From positions 23,651,577-23,715,576 of the forward strand of contig NC_092582.1 in NCBI RefSeq assembly GCF_037975245.1: DNA of 64,000 nt, in the 5' to 3' direction. The notes under the pieces are model-generated. The model searched no databases, was not told the origin of the DNA, and worked only from the letters and a program-made list of their open reading frames with translations. Made by a program: the position numbers and the translations under genes. The DNA comes from Apostichopus japonicus (Eukaryota > Echinodermata > Holothuroidea > Aspidochirotida > Stichopodidae). This document shows positions 23,501-36,070 of the stretch, piece after piece (position 1 is the first letter of the stretch; each line of letters starts with the position of its first letter).

Positions 23501-26500
23501 ACCGGTTTACAGTAGCCCTCCCCGCTGAAGAGGGCTAAATGGGGGGGGGGGGGGTCTGGGGGGGTAGAATTCGAGAGAAATATTTTTTGTTATAAATGTT
23601 TGAGTTTAGTCATAAAAAAGAAAAGTACTGAATGTGCAATAACCTATCATGTCACAACATGTATGCACATTAAATTGCCTTTATTTTCTTTTATAATTGA
23701 AAGAGGCTGACTTAACCTTTGGTAGGGCCTGTTGTTTGATCAATGAGCGTTTTTTCCCCCGTTTCTTCAAGTTCTGGGCAGAGTGATCATGTCCAGTTAA
23801 GTAGATGTGTGTATATGTATGTATACGTGGTCTTGAACTTGGTAACACTATCTCAGGAACCATGTTGCATTAATATCATACTTGGTATATATGTTGGTCA
23901 TATATGATATCCCAGGTGCCTTTCTCTTGAATATTAATAAGTAGGCGGGGCTTACATAATTTATTTAAAGATCATTATTCTTTGCGCTGTTAGAATGATC
24001 TGCTTCAGATTTGGTATGGTGTAAATGCAGGTATTTGAATGCCATCAAATCACTAAATATGAATGATTGGTGACACCAGAGTTAAATCTACTAGATAAAG
24101 CATTTGTACATAAGTTAGTTTAAAGTGTTGGTCATGCGTAGTAGATTATCTCTGTTGTTTTGTAAAGGTCCGATGAATATTAATGAGTGAGCAGGGCTTA
24201 AACAGAAAGAAAAAAATGTCGATATCTTAGGAACTTAGCATGAATTTGTATAAAAATATATAGTGGTATACAAGTGTTTATATAGCATCTCATTAGTTAT
24301 GCATGAGTGATGATATATTTTGCAATTATGTTATTTCAAGAAGGGTATGTTGTATTGGTGTCAATATAAGTTGGTCATGTGCAGTAGATGATCCATAGTA
24401 TTTTGGGTGCTGGTCTCATGAATATTTATGACTGTGACTGAATATGGCTTAACATGATATTCTAGTTTTAATATCAGATTATGAGCGCCGCATGAAGAAA
24501 TCGGAACCAGGTTCTGCATATTTGCATTCTAGTTTTGTTATCATATGTGAGGCGTATACACATATATGTTGTCATGTGTAAAAATATGTGACAACTGCCT
24601 ACAAATAATAACTTAAATAACATATGTTGGATTAAAATCTGTCAAGAATATTAATGATTGGGCACGGCTTAACATTAAATTCATGTTCGATATTGAACTT
24701 GGTATCTTAAACCTTTCTAGCACTTTCTGATCATCCAGAAATGTTGAAACATTGCCCGAATATCTAGTACAAATTTGTATTATCAAGTCTATTTCTAACC
24801 GTTTAGGTAATATAATCCATCCAATTGTATACAGTAATTACTTCAAACATTAATTCAGTTAAAGTTGCAAATATATTTAACAGCTAAAACTGCAAAAATA
24901 TGAAACAGGTAAAGCTGCAAAAATATTGAATAGTTAAGGCTGCTTTCATTATTGAGAAGTATCTGCCACACATTCCCTAGTTCTGTACTATACACTATCT
25001 CAACCACTGTATCTCAACACAAACTGCAGTTACTTGTGAATAATTAGCAGACAAGAATGTGGTTAATTGCCTTTTTTGTGAAATAGATATTTCTGTAATA
25101 TACACAATTTGAAGATGGTTTTGTTTACTAACCAGTAACATATTTGTGTCTGTTCAGCCGCAATAAGAGTTAGTAATGAAAGCTGATTGTAGCTTTAACA
25201 GTACAAATTCAGCACTTTGACGCTGGTATTGCCAAACATTTTAGTTTTGAGCGTTTGCAGTATCAATGTATGAAGGTATCTGCTGTACTTTAAGCCTACA
25301 ATTTTCTGAAATAGTACATTGCTAGAGTAAAGACTGAGGCGTCTGAGATATCAAATTTAAACGTATTTAACCCGTCTTTTAAGATTTTTAGAAACCAAAA
25401 TGCCCACTTTGGTCGATAGAATATGCCCCTTTAAAAGTTTTGGAAGTGCGCTCCGGACTTGTTCTTCACTTAATTGCTCTTTAGGGCGTAGGCATATATA
25501 CCTATCATAAATAAACCAACCAAAGTTAGACTAAAGACTGAGGCGTCTGTAATATTAACTTTAAACGAATTTAACTTTTTTTTTTAAAGATTTTATTATT
25601 TTAGAAAATGCCCCTTGAAAGTTTTTGAATTGTGCTCCGAAGTTGTTCTTTCCTAGAATTGCTCTTATGAGGTAGGTAAAAGACCTATCATCAATAAACC
25701 AACCAAAGTTAGATTACAGACTGAGTCGTCTGAGATACCAAACTTTAACGAATTTAACCCGTTTTTTAAGATTTTTACAAACCAAAGTGCCCACTTTGGT
25801 CGATAGAATTTGACCTTTTAAAAGTTTGGGAGTGCGCTCCGAACTTTTTCTTCACTAGCATTGCTCTTAAGAGGCTAGGCTACCTATCATCAATAAACCA
25901 ACAAAGTTAAGTGAAGACTGAGAAGTCTGAGATACCAAATTTTAACGAGTTTAACCCGTTTTTCTAAGATTAATTCATTAAGTCATTGATGACATATGAG
26001 CATGAACAAGAGGTAACCTGTTAACACTAAAATAATTAACCGATTAACCGTCAAAATTGAACTGAAATTGAACTACAAAAAAATGAACACATTTATATAT
26101 TCGACAAGTTTAAACAAATATAATGTAAACAATTGAGAAAAATGTTTACACCAATATGGTCGAAATTTGACACAAAAAGATGACATGTTGGTGTAAAATC
26201 AAATTGTGATAGAAAAGTTGAAAGTTGAAGTAAAGAAAGAAAGTTAAAGTCGATAAATAACGAAAAGCTGCTGGGAATTTTAGACAATAGCGAAGAGCAA
26301 AACATTTTATGGAAATATATATGTGATGACAATAACTTATCATGTAAAACTTTTAATGTATAACTTATAATAACTTATTCATGGATGTATTTATAACATC
26401 GCTTTACCCTAGATTTGTATCTTTACAGAAGTATTAAATGTAGTAAATTTGGAGATATTTACTAGTTTTGTAATTTAATTACGATACTGTCACATTTTAC

Positions 26501-28325
26501 CTTAGATTTTGAAAAGGGTATTGCTATCGTATTTCTTACGACGGTCACTCCTATCATATCACACGCGCTTGCATAAACGGCATGAAGGTTTGTGTTGCCA
26601 ATTTTTGTTGTGTTGTATATTTGTGTACAGTCTTGATTAGTTGCGTGAGTTCCAGCTGCAGTTCGATTGTTTGAAAAAGTACTCAAAATGAAAATATTTT
26701 AAATGAAAACTGCGGTATACATCGAGAAATGTACCACTTTGCTAGATTCCATTGTTCGGGTAGCTTCACAAGGAACGTGGTAGCTATACGACCAAGACAT
26801 CAGTTGCTATGGAATATACTGTTACGAAAAGCTCCTTATTTCTCTCGTGCGTTCATATTTTCTAATTTGCCTGTTTAACCGTTATAACATGTTTCTTTGT
26901 TTAATGTTTTAACAGGGGCTGTCCCTTGTATGTGTGTTCGTCTGTGTATCTAGGGGTTTCAATGTATTGCTGGCCGGAAGAGAGTTGGTTCTTGCTGCCG
27001 GGGTTTAGGTAAACAGTCTGCAGGGTGGGCGTTTTCGTCTCTGTACTTCGTTATTGGGTTCGGGTACGTGTCAATGTTATTGGATATGTCGTAATTGGTC
27101 AGTTACTCGTGTACAGGTTCTACACAGTTACGGGGTCATTTATATTACTATGCGAGTAGCGTTTTTATACATTATTTTGATATATTTGAACAGGTTGCCA
27201 GGCAGAATCCTTGCCGAATTTTATAGAGTTTGTCAGAGGCAATGTTTTTAGAGGATATTTTTGGGCTTCTGCAGAAGATATGGATCGACATGATGCCCTC
27301 TGCAGCTGCACTGGGTAAACTGCTTGTGCGGTTGCAAGGCCGTTGCAGCGTAGGGTTCGCGGACTGACGCGTTTCATCATTAACTGCGCTACGTTGTCTT
27401 TAACGCAATGTGTATAGTTTAGCGCGCTGCTAGGCAACTTGCGCATTACAGAATAGCTGTGCCGTGATACGGTTAGTTAATGTACGTCATCCGTGTGTCG
27501 TGTTTTAGTCGTTAAGGTATTCCTACTTATATATATATATTTGTTTATCACACTGCGAGAGATGTACTACAGGTACATTGTATAGACAATTATATATATT
27601 TGTAAATCTCAGGATGCACTGTTAGTGTATTTTATTCTACGGTGTCCTCCAGTCTCTCCCTACCACCCCCACCCCAACCTTACTTACCAACCGGGTACTT
27701 CAGAACATTACTGGAGCTGACAGCGTTACAATACATTAAAGGAGTACTACAAGATTTGAGTGTCACAATGTAGCACGCCACAGGGTTGGTACGTTGGTTT
27801 ACGCGATTCTGCATTGAAATATTTGGTCCAGGTTAACGTATACGACGATGGTTGAGTAATTGTCGTGTGCCTCGTCGACAAGTACTCAGGAGCTCTATAG
27901 TACTTAATCCAAGCTAAAACTTACCTAGGCATTGACTTCATAGTGCAATGACATTATGTGATTTACGTTCTAAATAGAACCGTTATAGTAGGTTCAATTT
28001 AGCGAGAATCTCATTTGAACAGTACCCATATTCAAAGTGCGTGTCAAAACCAACAAGCGTTACTTAAGACAGGACAATTCGAAAAGGCGTTACAAAGGCT
28101 TTCACGTCCTTACTGGAGCTGTTCAGTTTGGTCTTGTTTTGTCTTATTATGTCCGATTGAAAAACAAAAGATTTCACTTTCGTTTCAAGTTAAATTACTT
28201 TAATCAGTTTGTTATTAGTACGTAAGGTTTACATTACTTTAATCAGTTCCTCGTTAGTATGAACGGTTTAAATAACTTTAATCAGTTTCTCATTAGTAAC
28301 TACGATTTCAAGAAGTTTGACAGTA
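20551..28325 (+). repeat. Tandem unit B, copy 2 (B2)
   Basis: Second copy of unit B. It lacks the SINE and the 663-bp insertion of B1, has a short TA tract, and has three satellite monomers in place of four. At about 27589-27880 it keeps a segment absent from B1. Part of that segment (around 27805-27880, ending GCCTCGTCGACAAG) is homologous to the tail of unit A near 3728-3810, so it is ancestral. B2 stops at GACAGTATA, where the third A starts. Confidence 0.85.
25326..25972 (+). repeat. 207-bp satellite, three monomers plus a partial (B2)
   Basis: Same monomer as at 9917-10795, starting near 25327, 25533, 25714 and 25912. Copies two and three carry internal deletions relative to B1. Confidence 0.85.
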
Positions 28326-28380
28326 TACAGTAATTACTTCAAACATTAAACAGTTAAAGCTGCAAAAACATTAAATAGTT

Positions 28381-29064
28381 AAAGCTGCAATCATTGTTTG
28401 AGAAGTTTCTGCCACAAATTCCATAGTTCTGTGCTATAAACTACCTCAACCAATGTCTCTAATTCTACATTGCAGTTAGTAAGCTGTGTTTGAGAAGATT
28501 TCTGCAACACATTTCATAGTTCTATGATATAAACTACATCAACTAATGTCTCTCACTCTACATTGCAGCTAGTAAGCTGCAATCATTGTTTGAGAAGTGT
28601 CTGCAACACATTCCATAGTTCTGTACTATAAACTACTTCAACCAATTTCTCTCACCATATATTGTAGTTATTAAGCTGCAATCATTTTGTGAGAAGTTTC
28701 TGCCACACACACCATAGTTCTGTCCTCTAAACTATCTCAACCAATGTCTCTCACCATACATTGCAGGCATTAAGCTGCAATCTTTGTTTGAGAAGTTTCT
28801 GCCACACATGTCATAGTTCTGTACTATAAACTACCTGAACCAATGTTTTTCAGCCTACATTGCAGTTAGTAAGCTCCAATCAGTGTTTGAGAAGTTTTGC
28901 CACACATCCCATAGTTTTGTACTATAAACTATCTCCAATAATGTCTTTCACCGTACATTGCAGTTGTTAAGCTGCAATCTTTCTTTGGGAAGTTTCTGCC
29001 ACACATTACATAGTTATGTACAATTAACTACCTCAACTAATGTCATTCACCATATATTGTAGTC
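28381..29064 (+). repeat. 99-bp tandem array, decayed (A3, 7 monomers)
   Basis: Seven monomers, but CTACCTCA survives only at 28441 and 29028. The others read CTACATCA, CTACTTCA, CTATCTCA, CTACCTGA or CTATCTCC. The monomers also differ more from each other elsewhere, so this array has not been homogenised recently. Confidence 0.85.
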
Positions 29065-29898
29065 GTGTGTGAAGAATTAGCAAACAAGAAAGTGTTCAAT
29101 GACCTTTTCGTGAAACAGGTATAGGCCTATTTGTGATTTAAAAATTTGAAGATTGTTTTGTTTAATTGCTTCAGAAATTGGGAGAGTTGAAATGTTGATA
29201 CCAAAGTGGTCGAACTTTGACACATAAAGATGACATGTTGGTGTAAAGTCAAAATTGAGATAGAAAAATTGAAGTTAGGGAAGAAAGTTGAAGTCAATAA
29301 ATAACGAAAAACTGACTGGGAATTTAGACAAAAGCGAAGAGCAAAACTATTTATGGAACCATATATGTTATGACAGTAACTTATCATGGATAACTTATAA
29401 TGGATAACTTATTATGGATAACTTATGATAACCTATCCATGGATGTATTTAGAACATTGGTCACAGATTTGTGTCTTTACAGTGATATTTAATTGTAGTA
29501 AAGTTAGAGATATTTACTGGTTTTGTAATTTGAATTATGATACTGTCACATTTACCTTCGATTTAGTAAAGAGTATTGCTATCGTATTTCGTACGACTGT
29601 CACTCTTATCATATCATACGCGCTTGTTTACGAGCATGAACGGCAATGGGATTTGTGTTAGTAAGGAACGAGTCCTGTGATCTGCTGTTCGTGTCTATGT
29701 ACATTTGTGTACAGCCCTGATTAGCTGCGTGTGTTCCAGCTGCAGTTCGACTGTTTAAAAGGAAGTACTCTAAATGACATGTTTCTACTTGGAAATTGCG
29801 GTAAACATCGAGAAATGTACCACTTAGCTAGATTCCATTGTTCGGGTAGCCTCACAAGGCACGTGGTAGCTATTAGATCATGGCTTCAGTGGAATCAT

Positions 29899-30950
29899 AA
29901 ACACTTTGACACTGTAGACCATGATATGCTAATCTGGAAGTTACAATATGAATTTAATGTCTGTGGTGTGTCACTTAACTGGTTTAGATCGTACCTTGAA
30001 CATCGCTCACAATCTGTTCAAATTTCACAACTAAAGTTATCTTCCTCTCATTCTCTCACGTACGGAGTGCCACAAGTGTATATTCTTGGCCCAATTCTGT
30101 TTTCCCTATATACAACTAGTCTTGGGAAACTAATCAGTTCCTATGATGTCAGTTACATGTTTTATGCAGACGATACTCAACTGTATGTTTCCTTTGATCC
30201 AGTGGATTTTAGTCGAATTAAACCCAACTAGAAGCATGTGTTGATGCTGTGAGAATATGGATGAATAAAAATTTCTTAAAACTAAATGAAGATAAAACAG
30301 AACTAATTGTCTTCAAGAGCCATTCCGACCGAAGATTATCTGTGCACAACATCTCTTTCCGAATTGGTAATAATGATATACACCCAACCCCCTATGTACG
30401 TAATCTTGGCGCTTACTTTGACACTCATCTTACTATGGACTATCAACTTTGCTGCATTTGCAAATCATCTTTTTATCACCTGCGGCAGGTTGGTCAACTA
30501 AGAAAACATCTAGATAGAGAATCAACTGAAAAACTTTTCCATGCTACCATTTCTAGTAGGCTTGATTATTCAAACTCTCTTTTATATGGAGCAACCTTGT
30601 CACAACTTGTAAGATTACAAAATATTCAGAATACATCTGCTAGAATTGTTACTGGATTACCTAGATTTAACAGCATCACCCCTACACTAATCGATCTACA
30701 CTGGTTTCCTGGTTTTCGGATTGACTATAAAATTCTGATATTGGGGTTCAGGGGATTGAAGTATGGTACGCCCGAATATCTTCACGACCTTATCCAAGGG
30801 CGAACAATGTATAAACCTGCTCGTTCCCAATACCTCTATCAACTTACTGTTCCTGTGACACACACGGGAACCTTTGGTGATCGCCCCGCTCTTATGGAAT
30901 TCGCTGCCAGTGAATCTGCGGGAAATCGATTCATTCAAACGTGCTTTTAA
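29899..30950 (+). pseudogene. Non-LTR reverse transcriptase fragment (frameshifted)
   Basis: From the insertion boundary the frame reads HFDTVDHDMLIWKLQYEF, the RT motif with the first catalytic aspartate. It continues with WFRSYLEHRSQSVQI, GVPQVYILGPILFSLY and the catalytic box FYADDTQLY near 30160-30185. A one-base frameshift at about 30220 moves the continuation (VRIWMNKNFLKLNEDKTEL) into a second frame ending at 30950. That frame holds the thumb and C-terminal blocks SSRLDYSNSLLYG, RLQNIQNTSARIVTG and LIDLHWFPG. The order of blocks and the tail fit the CR1/L2 clade. In GVPQVYILGP the usual QGS is altered. The N-terminal endonuclease is absent, so the copy is inactive. Confidence 0.9.
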
Positions 30951-31054
30951 ACTTACTTATTTTCTAAATGCTAGACACATCTGTAAAGCGCATTGAGCAA
31001 CCTTTAGGTTGGATTCTGCGCTTTATAAAACTAATTATTATTATTGTAATTATT
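29899..31054 (+). mobile_element. 5'-truncated CR1/L2-type LINE, plus strand
   Basis: The element interrupts unit A between GGAATCAT and CAGGCAAACCG. The uninterrupted A2 sequence is at about 20165-20190. ATCAT flanks both sides (29894-29898 and 31055-31059), a likely short target duplication. The 3' end has the CR1/L2 form, with TAAAGCGCATTGAGC, then GCGCTTTATAAAA and an (ATT)n tail at 31033-31054. Only the second half of the reverse transcriptase gene is present. Confidence 0.9.
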
Positions 31055-31420
31055 ATCATTCAGGCAAACCGCTAGAGTTGAGTGTCAATAGGGACAAGGG
31101 GTCACAATGGTTAGTGTACGTTGTTTTGCGCGATTCCGCATTGACATATTCTATCAAGGTTAATGTACATGCCGATGATTGAGTACGGTACCTGTCGTGT
31201 GGCTCGTCGACAAGCGGTAAGATTATGTACGGGGTACGAATTAGAAACTAGTACTTCATCCAAGTAAGAACTTAGCTATGCAAGGACTTCATAGTGCGGT
31301 GCTATTATGTGATTTCCTTGTAAATAGTAGGTTTGAAATAGCGAGAATCTCATTTGAACAGTACCCATATTCAAAGTGCGTGTCATAACCAACAAGCGTT
31401 ACTTAAAACAGGAAAATTCG

Positions 31421-32470
31421 AAAAGGCGTTACAAAGGCTTTCACGTCATCAGTGTATAAATTTAGTAACTGGTGTTTCCCTGCTATTGTATATGTAGTGT
31501 GACCTCTGCCTCGGTTGGATACATATGAATAGATTTGTTATGTTACTGCGTTTGCTGCAAAAATGACTCGTATTTTAGTAAAGCTTTCAAATAAAAGTAA
31601 GCAGTATATAAGTGTGATACAATTACTCAAGTCAGAACGTATGGCACATCAGTTGTAACGACAGGTTTAACACGGCGATCACGGTAATACATGAAGTAGT
31701 GGATGTGTTTCTCCAAATAGCTTTGTACATCGGATTGATGTCTGCACAGTTTGGACATGTTGACTGGTTTTGTAATGGAATTCCGATACTGCCACAGTTA
31801 CTTAAGATTTGGAAAGGCTTGATCTGTTGCTATGGTCTTGTTTGTTCATCCACCTCTTCCACAAACAAACAGTTGGACATCGCCTCCCATTCCAGGACCA
31901 TTCGACACTGGAACCAATCATTCAAATATTGAATATAACAATAAAGGATTCCCATATTATTGAAACTAAAGGTAGTTGAGTCAATGTTATTTACACCAGA
32001 ACAAAAGACATCCAATTAAACCCTCATTAGGTAAGTAAATACGGTTAATAGATTATACTAATAAATGGAGGAATTAAATGAAGTGGGTATAGTGCAAGAC
32101 CTGGTGACTCAGAGGGAATCCACCACTCCCCCCTACAAACACACAAAGACAGACACTCTAGACTGTATTTCGACCCCATTTAGTGTCAATTTGTATCCGA
32201 GTTGTTCCATATTGGATTCATGTGTGTGTGTGATTTGCATTTGCTGTTGAGTTTGAACTATCCTATGTGGTGTGCTTTCTTCTTTGTTTAATAATTTATA
32301 GATTTTCTAATCAATTAAGGAATTAAGAAAGGTGAGTTAACGTACCCGCCCCTCCGTACAGTAAATGGGTCACGTGTCACCCGCCAGATGAGACAGCTAT
32401 CTACAACTAGTAAACCTACACTTGCACAGGTACCTCTCAAGTATATTAAGTCAACGTATTGTAATTTGTT
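31421..32470 (+). repeat. Truncated third unit B (B3) start
   Basis: After GGCGTTACAAAGGC the sequence follows the opening of units A and B (CATCAGTGTATAAATTTAGT, then the module at 31745-31840 and the GAGGGAATCCACC stretch near 32110). Homology fades at about 32470, which ends the tandem block. Confidence 0.7.
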
Positions 32471-33680
32471 CCTCACCACTTCCCCAATGATATTGTTGCG
32501 TGACGTACAATGGGGAATATCATCCAATGAAAAGAATTTCGGTAGTTTAATCTAACTCTGTTAACCTCTGTATTAACCTGTCTGTATTCTGTGCGTGTAT
32601 TTGTCCCTTCACTGCATTTGTAGTTTAACTGAGTTTCTGTAAAAAACCTAACTGCACGTCCTAAGTTCTGTTTCGGGGTAGCCGACCTCACAAAAACTAG
32701 TGCATTTCAAATTAATGTTAATAGTCGAGGATAAGGGAATTTGCATTCAGTAGAAGCTCATTACCTTACTTATTATGCAGGTTATACCTAAGTACTTGCG
32801 ATAAACATAAAGTACTTGCGACAAACATACAGGTCGAATGGCACATTGCTACGATCTGCATGTAAAATATAGTTTTACTTTCTGAGAAGGTACCAAATAC
32901 ATGACGTACATGTGAGCATGCGTACAAGCTGTAAATACGGTGATACGACCATAATCGATGTTGGTGACCATGTAGACATATTAGCCGTTCACTATATTGA
33001 TAAAGCGGGGATCATTTATATGTGGTTCAGGCGACGAATATATTGTATACAAGAGACAAAACTAGTTTAACGTAAGATTCCAGCGGTATGTTAGAGTTAT
33101 AACTTACATACTTATGTTATAGGTACTAATTGAGAGGGCAAATATTAAATACAAAAATTATGTCTTTTATTCAAAACAAATGTTTACAACCTTCTATCAT
33201 TTAAACAAAGCATGGCTGCTAAAAAGGATCATAAGTCAAGGGGAGAGGAGATTGGAGGAAAGGAATTAACACCGCGTTATCTGGCGTATGTCCTATGCAC
33301 AAGAAAAAATAAATATCTCAAATAGATGGTTACATGAGCTTCTGTAGCGTTGCTACTCTTGTTTTAACAATACAGCTATCCGTACACAATCCTACGAACA
33401 TCTGTGTGTTCAGTCATTGCATACAACCAATGTATGGTTCATTAATCTTTTCATTTGTGTGTAATTCGCTATTTCGGCTACTCTATATACAACGTTTTAT
33501 GCTAGACACATTAGAATCACAAACCTCCATTTCCTCATAGAATAAATAGAATTCTGATACATACTCAGCAATAGCAAAATATTCTCTTCCTAAGGAAAGT
33601 AAATACTGAGACTGAAGCATTCATTCCTTATTCACGTTGTATATATTTATCATCTTTTCCAAATCTCATGTTCCTTGTCC
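32471..33680. other. Intergenic; no gene identified
   Basis: AT-rich single-copy sequence. The only coding-like item is a 37-codon frame at 33212-33324 beginning MAAKKDHKSRGEEIGGKELT. It has a possible GTATGT donor inside (about 33285), so it could be a first exon, but nothing downstream supports that. Confidence 0.4.
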
Positions 33681-33785
33681 ATGGGCGGCGATCATTGGGG
33701 GGGGGGGGGGCGGGGAGGGGGGACATGTCCCCCTCCAATATTTTAGGTGGGAGGGATATAGTATCTAATATCCCCCCAATATTTG
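33681..33785 (+). repeat. G-rich tract resembling a transposon end
   Basis: GGGCGGCGATCATT leads into runs of 13 and 6 G, then a C-rich stretch. The arrangement (GGGCGG followed by poly-G) is like the hAT ends elsewhere in this window. No matching right end or target duplication was found. Confidence 0.35.
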
Positions 33786-34072
33786 GTGGCATAGCTTTTT
33801 TGTGGCTATAAATAGAAAATAATACGTGAGATTATTTGACCAAATCGTATTTGGCGGTGGCTAAAACTTCATCCAACACATGCTGCATGAGGTAAATAAC
33901 TCTTCGTGGTCGTTTCTGTGACCTGTGACCGTATAGCATGTTGTCACTCATGATTATTATCATGTCTGTACATCTCTTATGTATGAGTGTAAATACATAC
34001 AATCATATGATCCACATCGATGTGGGTTCACCGTGTTTCCATTTGGCCTGTTTCCTACAAGATTTCTAGCCG

Positions 34073-34755
34073 CAGGCGCGTAGCCAAAAGGGGGGGGGGG
34101 GGGTAAGGGGGCAAAGGGGGAAGACCCCCCCTCGAGCATATTTTGTAGTTTTATATGATATCGAAGTTTATAGTAGCCTTTATAAGAAATTTTAATATTG
34201 TACACCAATAAATTAACTTTGTCTGAATTTTCGAAAATTCCTTGACCAACATTCTTCATCATACTTCCCTCTACTCGTGCAATTTTGACCGGTCTGTCAA
34301 GGGTTGAAGGTTTTTTTTTCTATATTGCTTGTCCATAGATAAAATTTTGTGCAACAAAATGGGTATGTTTTGAAGTGAATTTATTATTCAAATTCTAAAC
34401 AAATAATGGGCTTAAAACCTTGAAAAGTGGGGCTGACGGGTATTGTGGGCTGTTACGTAGTATTACCTACGAAAGCTATGATCCACAGGAGATGCGATGA
34501 GGTCGAACATGATGTGTGACTGGTGACATTCTTGAAAAAGGTTATGGATGAAAAAAACTATTGGGAAAATCTTGGTTCTCAGGCAAAAGGGTATATCTGG
34601 TTGGTCATTTTCAAGCCTAAGAAGTGCCATTTCCGGTGATCTGGGGGGGCTATCAAAACCAGAAATGTTCTTGTACGCTGCGCGCCAACCAATAATGGCG
34701 CTCCGCTTTGATAGTAAATGCGCCCCCGGGTAAGAAAATCCTGGATACGCGCCTT
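34073..34755 (+). mobile_element. hAT-like non-autonomous element upstream of the NLR gene
   Basis: The left end CAGGCGCGTAGCC leads into a poly-G run. The right end, at about 34739-34754, is the complement of AGGCGCGTATCCAGG. Positions 34620-34725 hold the shared core (GAAGTGCCATTTCCGG, then TGGCGCTCCGCTTTGATAGT), also seen at 4870-4975, 41400-41500 and, inverted, at 39990-40085. The final base of the right end is altered and no 8-bp target duplication was recognised, so the exact right boundary is uncertain. Confidence 0.6.
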
Positions 34756-36070
34756 TACCCAAGCAAATGTCCCCCAACATTTGAACGCCTCCCCTGTCCT
34801 TGTCTTCCATTAAATATATCTGATCTTCCAAATAAACGACCTTGGCGAAGCGTCTTGCAAATGCGATACCGTATCCATAGTATCTGTCATTTTAAAACGC
34901 AAAATGAAAGAACGCGGATAATATAACACCAAGTTTGTTAAAATTTCTTCGAACTTCAATCATCTCACCGACAACCCCCACCCCCATTCTACAATTAGAG
35001 TCAACCATCGCATTTTCCTTGAGTCTCCCCTGCAAAAAAGGAAAATAAATTGATTGTATACTTCAATTGATGGAACCTCATCTGATATATTTACCCCTGT
35101 CTAACCCCCCCCCCCCACCCTGTTCTCCTGGTAACCCTCATTACATTTTCACACCAAAGTACATTTTTAACAAATAAGATCAGTTTGCTATCATTTGATC
35201 GTTATTATAATTGGTGAAGCAAGACATGAACCATTTTATCAAATTCTCAGCACATTCAAATTTGATACATTCGTAAGATATCTTCGTCACCATATGTTCC
35301 GATCGACTCGATTTTACCTGATGATATCCGAGGAAGTCGTGGTAATAGAGCTTTACGTGTACTTAGGTGTGTTTTACTGACAAGTCGAAGCTTTTCTACT
35401 GCAAGATATTGTACGGAATGCTTAAATTACTAGAAACTATTTCAATACCTTTTATGTTGGTTGCGTCAATACTAAGGCCAGGGTGACAAACCTTCAACGG
35501 CTGAACGAACACGATCATGCACGAACAAGATATCAACACAAAAGAAACTCTTTATACTATTTACAACTTCAATATTGTTAAATACAACAGTAACAACTAC
35601 GTTTGGTTTTTCACCAACGTAGGTTGAAGCCACTTTCTTTATTAAATAATTTTAATTTTTCTATCGGTTTACAGATTCCATTGGTTATGCGAGAAGTGTT
35701 GATCACCCCAGTCTTGTTGAAAGTATCTGACAGAAATATCTAACTGGCAAGTGAAGCAGCTAATGCTATAGTAGAAAATGTATTTAGTAAACTAACCACA
35801 CATATGGAAACGTATCTTTTCTACTATGTAGTTATGTTATGATGTGTCTTATAGTGTGGTGTTTGCCCACATCTAATGGATTCTGCTATTAAATACTTTT
35901 AATTAGCAGCCTACTTTCTCCATAAATTTATTCAGTTATCTTTCCAGCAACGCAAAGTGCGTTGGCTTTCCATGAAAATCCATGTCGGAAAGGAAGTCTT
36001 AAAAAGAAAAGCAACTGTCGTTTGCCATAGAGAATATCCCCCAAACATCATATTATTAAAGAAACACATT
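34756..36070. other. Intergenic; nothing recognised
   Basis: AT-rich sequence with a C run at about 35107-35116. No gene or repeat recognised. Confidence 0.4.

Larger units (their letters stand above)
28323..31420 (+). repeat. Truncated third unit A (A3)
   Basis: B2 sequence passes directly into sequence equivalent to A1 from about 2195 (CAGTAATTACTTCAAACATT). The first 2.2 kb of the unit is therefore missing. The two parents share GTATA at the joint (28323-28327). Downstream it follows unit A to the common tail at about 31420, interrupted by a LINE. This copy is more diverged from A1 and A2 than they are from each other. Confidence 0.8.

Noticed and set aside
1-32470. LTR retrotransposon interpretation of the paired modules in units A and B
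   Set aside because: Related modules occur near both ends of each unit, but there are no LTR termini, primer-binding site, polypurine tract or gag/pol sequence.
34073-34755. 8-bp target duplication for this hAT-like element
   Set aside because: The left flank TCTAGCCG has no match beside the right end, so the insertion boundary is left uncertain.
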